The translations under genes were made by a program, and so were the position numbers. This document shows positions 6,131-6,184 of a stretch of 6,184 bases of DNA, piece by piece (within the stretch, counting starts at the first letter, position 1; each line of letters begins with the position of its first letter). The stretch is taken from NCBI GenBank assembly GCA_018644745.1, contig JABGPX010000693.1, forward strand, positions 1-6,184, read 5' to 3'. Source of the stretch: Spirochaetales bacterium. Lineage in GTDB: Bacteria > Spirochaetota > Spirochaetia > ARS1246. The notes under the pieces were generated by a model. It was not told the origin of the DNA and ran no database searches. It saw nothing but the letters and a program-made list of their open reading frames with translations.

Positions 6131-6184
6131 TTATGCTTCCTCCGGGCAGGGCACCACTCTGTTCCTGCCGTTCTCTTTCGCCAT
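6131..6184 (-). CDS. C-terminal end of a GGDEF-domain protein (diguanylate cyclase type, partial)
   Basis: Seventeen codons and a TAA stop (6133-6131) are visible, reading MAKENGRNRVVPCPEEA; the rest lies beyond the right edge, so the leading Met is probably internal. Ala-Lys-x-x-Gly-Arg-Asn-Arg-Val is the hallmark end of canonical GGDEF domains (ALYxAKxxGRNRV), which make cyclic di-GMP from two GTP. The active-site loop is outside the window, so catalytic competence and any sensor domains cannot be judged. The stop codon is directly followed by the GTG of the DHH gene with no intervening base, so the two are co-transcribed and probably co-translated. Identification rests on one short but distinctive motif. 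Confidence 0.72.
   Translation of the reverse strand: MAKENGRNRVVPCPEEA
6139..6143 (-). promoter_or_regulatory. Ribosome binding site of the DHH gene
   Basis: The complement of 6139-6143 is GGAGG, eight bases before the GTG at 6130-6128, and lies inside the last codons of the GGDEF gene. It decides the non-ATG start, since no ATG occurs nearby in frame. Confidence 0.7.

Overview
The window looks like part of a bacterial chromosome with compact operons and roughly even base composition. A signal peptide, an envelope-type membrane gene cluster and the style of the M48 and DHH proteins suggest a Gram-negative-type organism. A spirochaete is my best guess, from general resemblance only and with low confidence. 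I see no rRNA, tRNA, IS element, CRISPR array or integrase, and no sign of recent transfer.

Left part (1-2790, minus strand): an operon reading right to left. It starts with a 627-residue exported and membrane-anchored protein carrying a glutamine-amidotransferase-like fold (907-2790). Next is a 248-residue six-helix membrane protein resembling an ABC-2 type permease (174-920). Last is a third membrane protein, of which only the first 59 codons are in the window (1-177). The reading frames overlap by 14 and 4 bases, so translation is probably coupled. The set resembles envelope-associated ABC-2 export clusters, but no ATPase gene is visible here.

Middle (2791-2971): a short divergent control region with promoter-like elements on both strands. 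Rightward lies a membrane-associated M48 zinc metallopeptidase (2972-3925). Its recognisable family N-terminus begins upstream of the only usable start codon, and an in-frame TAA sits four codons into the best candidate frame. This is the most puzzling feature of the window.

Right part (3930-6184, minus strand): an operon that converges on the peptidase gene with a gap of four bases. In transcription order it holds the last 17 codons of a GGDEF-domain (diguanylate cyclase type) protein, a 390-residue DHH/DHHA1 phosphoesterase starting at the very next base, and a zinc-dependent polyol (sorbitol/xylitol-type) dehydrogenase joined by an ATGA overlap. A cyclic-dinucleotide-type enzyme next to a DHH/DHHA1 phosphoesterase suggests a nucleotide-signalling link. 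The dehydrogenase is probably a metabolic passenger.

No clearly new system is visible. The points worth following are the 5' end of the M48 gene, the GGDEF-DHH pairing and the ATPase-less membrane cluster.
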